Source: Sulfitobacter sp. THAF37
Lineage (GTDB): Bacteria; Pseudomonadota; Alphaproteobacteria; Rhodobacterales; Rhodobacteraceae
Length of the DNA stretch: 64,000 nucleotides
Assembly (NCBI RefSeq): GCF_009363555.1
Contig: NZ_CP045372.1
Coordinates: 2,615,501 to 2,679,500, forward strand
Direction: 5' to 3'
A program made the translations under genes and the position numbers. The notes beneath the pieces are model-generated. The model saw nothing but the letters and a program-made list of their open reading frames with translations. It searched no databases and had not been told where the DNA came from. Below, piece after piece: positions 63,992 to 64,000 of the stretch (its first letter is position 1; the number at the start of each line of letters is the position of its first letter).

Positions 63992-64000
63992 CCCGGAATG

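Overview
The window is a 64-kb piece of an alphaproteobacterial chromosome, most likely from the Roseobacter/Rhodobacter group (Rhodobacteraceae in the broad sense). The inference rests on high GC with strong third-position GC bias, on gene orders known from that group (dgt-argS-SPOR protein-nagZ-scpA-scpB; DUF177-rpmF-plsX-fabH-ihfA-merR; lptF-lptG-lptD-surA-pdxA-ksgA; prfA-prmC-DUF4167), and on alphaproteobacterial forms of several proteins (two-domain dCTP deaminase, DUF4167, DUF533, TIGR02281 aspartic protease). It is almost all core genome. I see no insertion sequence, prophage, CRISPR array, rRNA operon or integrase.

Layout. 1-9.9 kb: the end of an HNH endonuclease, a structured intergenic repeat, exonuclease III, an IscA-type Fe-S carrier, dGTPase, arginyl-tRNA synthetase, a SPOR cell-wall protein, NagZ, the condensin partners ScpA/ScpB, a two-domain dCTP deaminase and tRNA-Pro(GGG). 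10-15 kb: a reverse-strand operon DUF177-rpmF-plsX-fabH-ihfA-merR (50S subunit biogenesis, phospholipid and fatty-acid initiation, nucleoid protein, regulator). 15-23.3 kb: BamE lipoprotein, an OlsB-type acyltransferase, an ABC-F ATPase, a SugE exporter, an acetyltransferase, an SDR dehydrogenase with an operator-like palindrome, a FemAB/GNAT-like protein and the divergent pair tyrS/anmK, followed by a second copy of the intergenic repeat. 23.5-31.8 kb: small enzymes, a PRC-barrel protein, enolase behind an unusual array of four GACATGTC palindromes spaced exactly 14 nt, transporters, a NYN-LOTUS protein, a ProC-like reductase and a Fur-family regulator.

32-45 kb: DEAD-box helicase, DUF533 protein, EamA permease, SelO-GNAT-nucleoside hydrolase operon, MazG, an operon of an M20 amidohydrolase with two tandem ureohydrolases, then prfA-prmC and a DUF4167 protein. 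46-54.4 kb: a reverse-strand outer-membrane/maturation operon lptF-lptG-lptD-surA-pdxA-ksgA-lipoprotein. 54.5-62.2 kb: leucyl aminopeptidase with pol III chi, an aspartic protease, MarC, a second ABC-F ATPase, Ndk, DUF4112 and aldose 1-epimerase. 62.3-64 kb: the beginning of a urease operon (ureD, ureA, a small His-rich membrane protein, ureB) that runs out of the window.

The clearest signals not explained by ordinary genes are (i) two diverged copies, 23 kb apart, of a ~240-nt structured element sitting precisely between the stop codons of convergent genes, with base changes that preserve the stems; (ii) the 14-nt-periodic palindrome array upstream of eno, with a 24/26 match inside selO; (iii) a short intergenic motif (GTATTTTTGG followed by an A-rich GAAG tail) seen four times; (iv) ureD, which has a good ribosome binding site in front of an ATC codon and no ATG; and (v) a lipoprotein whose start overlaps the end of ksgA and which carries a papain-like Cys-His-Asp order. 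None of these is proved to be a new system from sequence alone.
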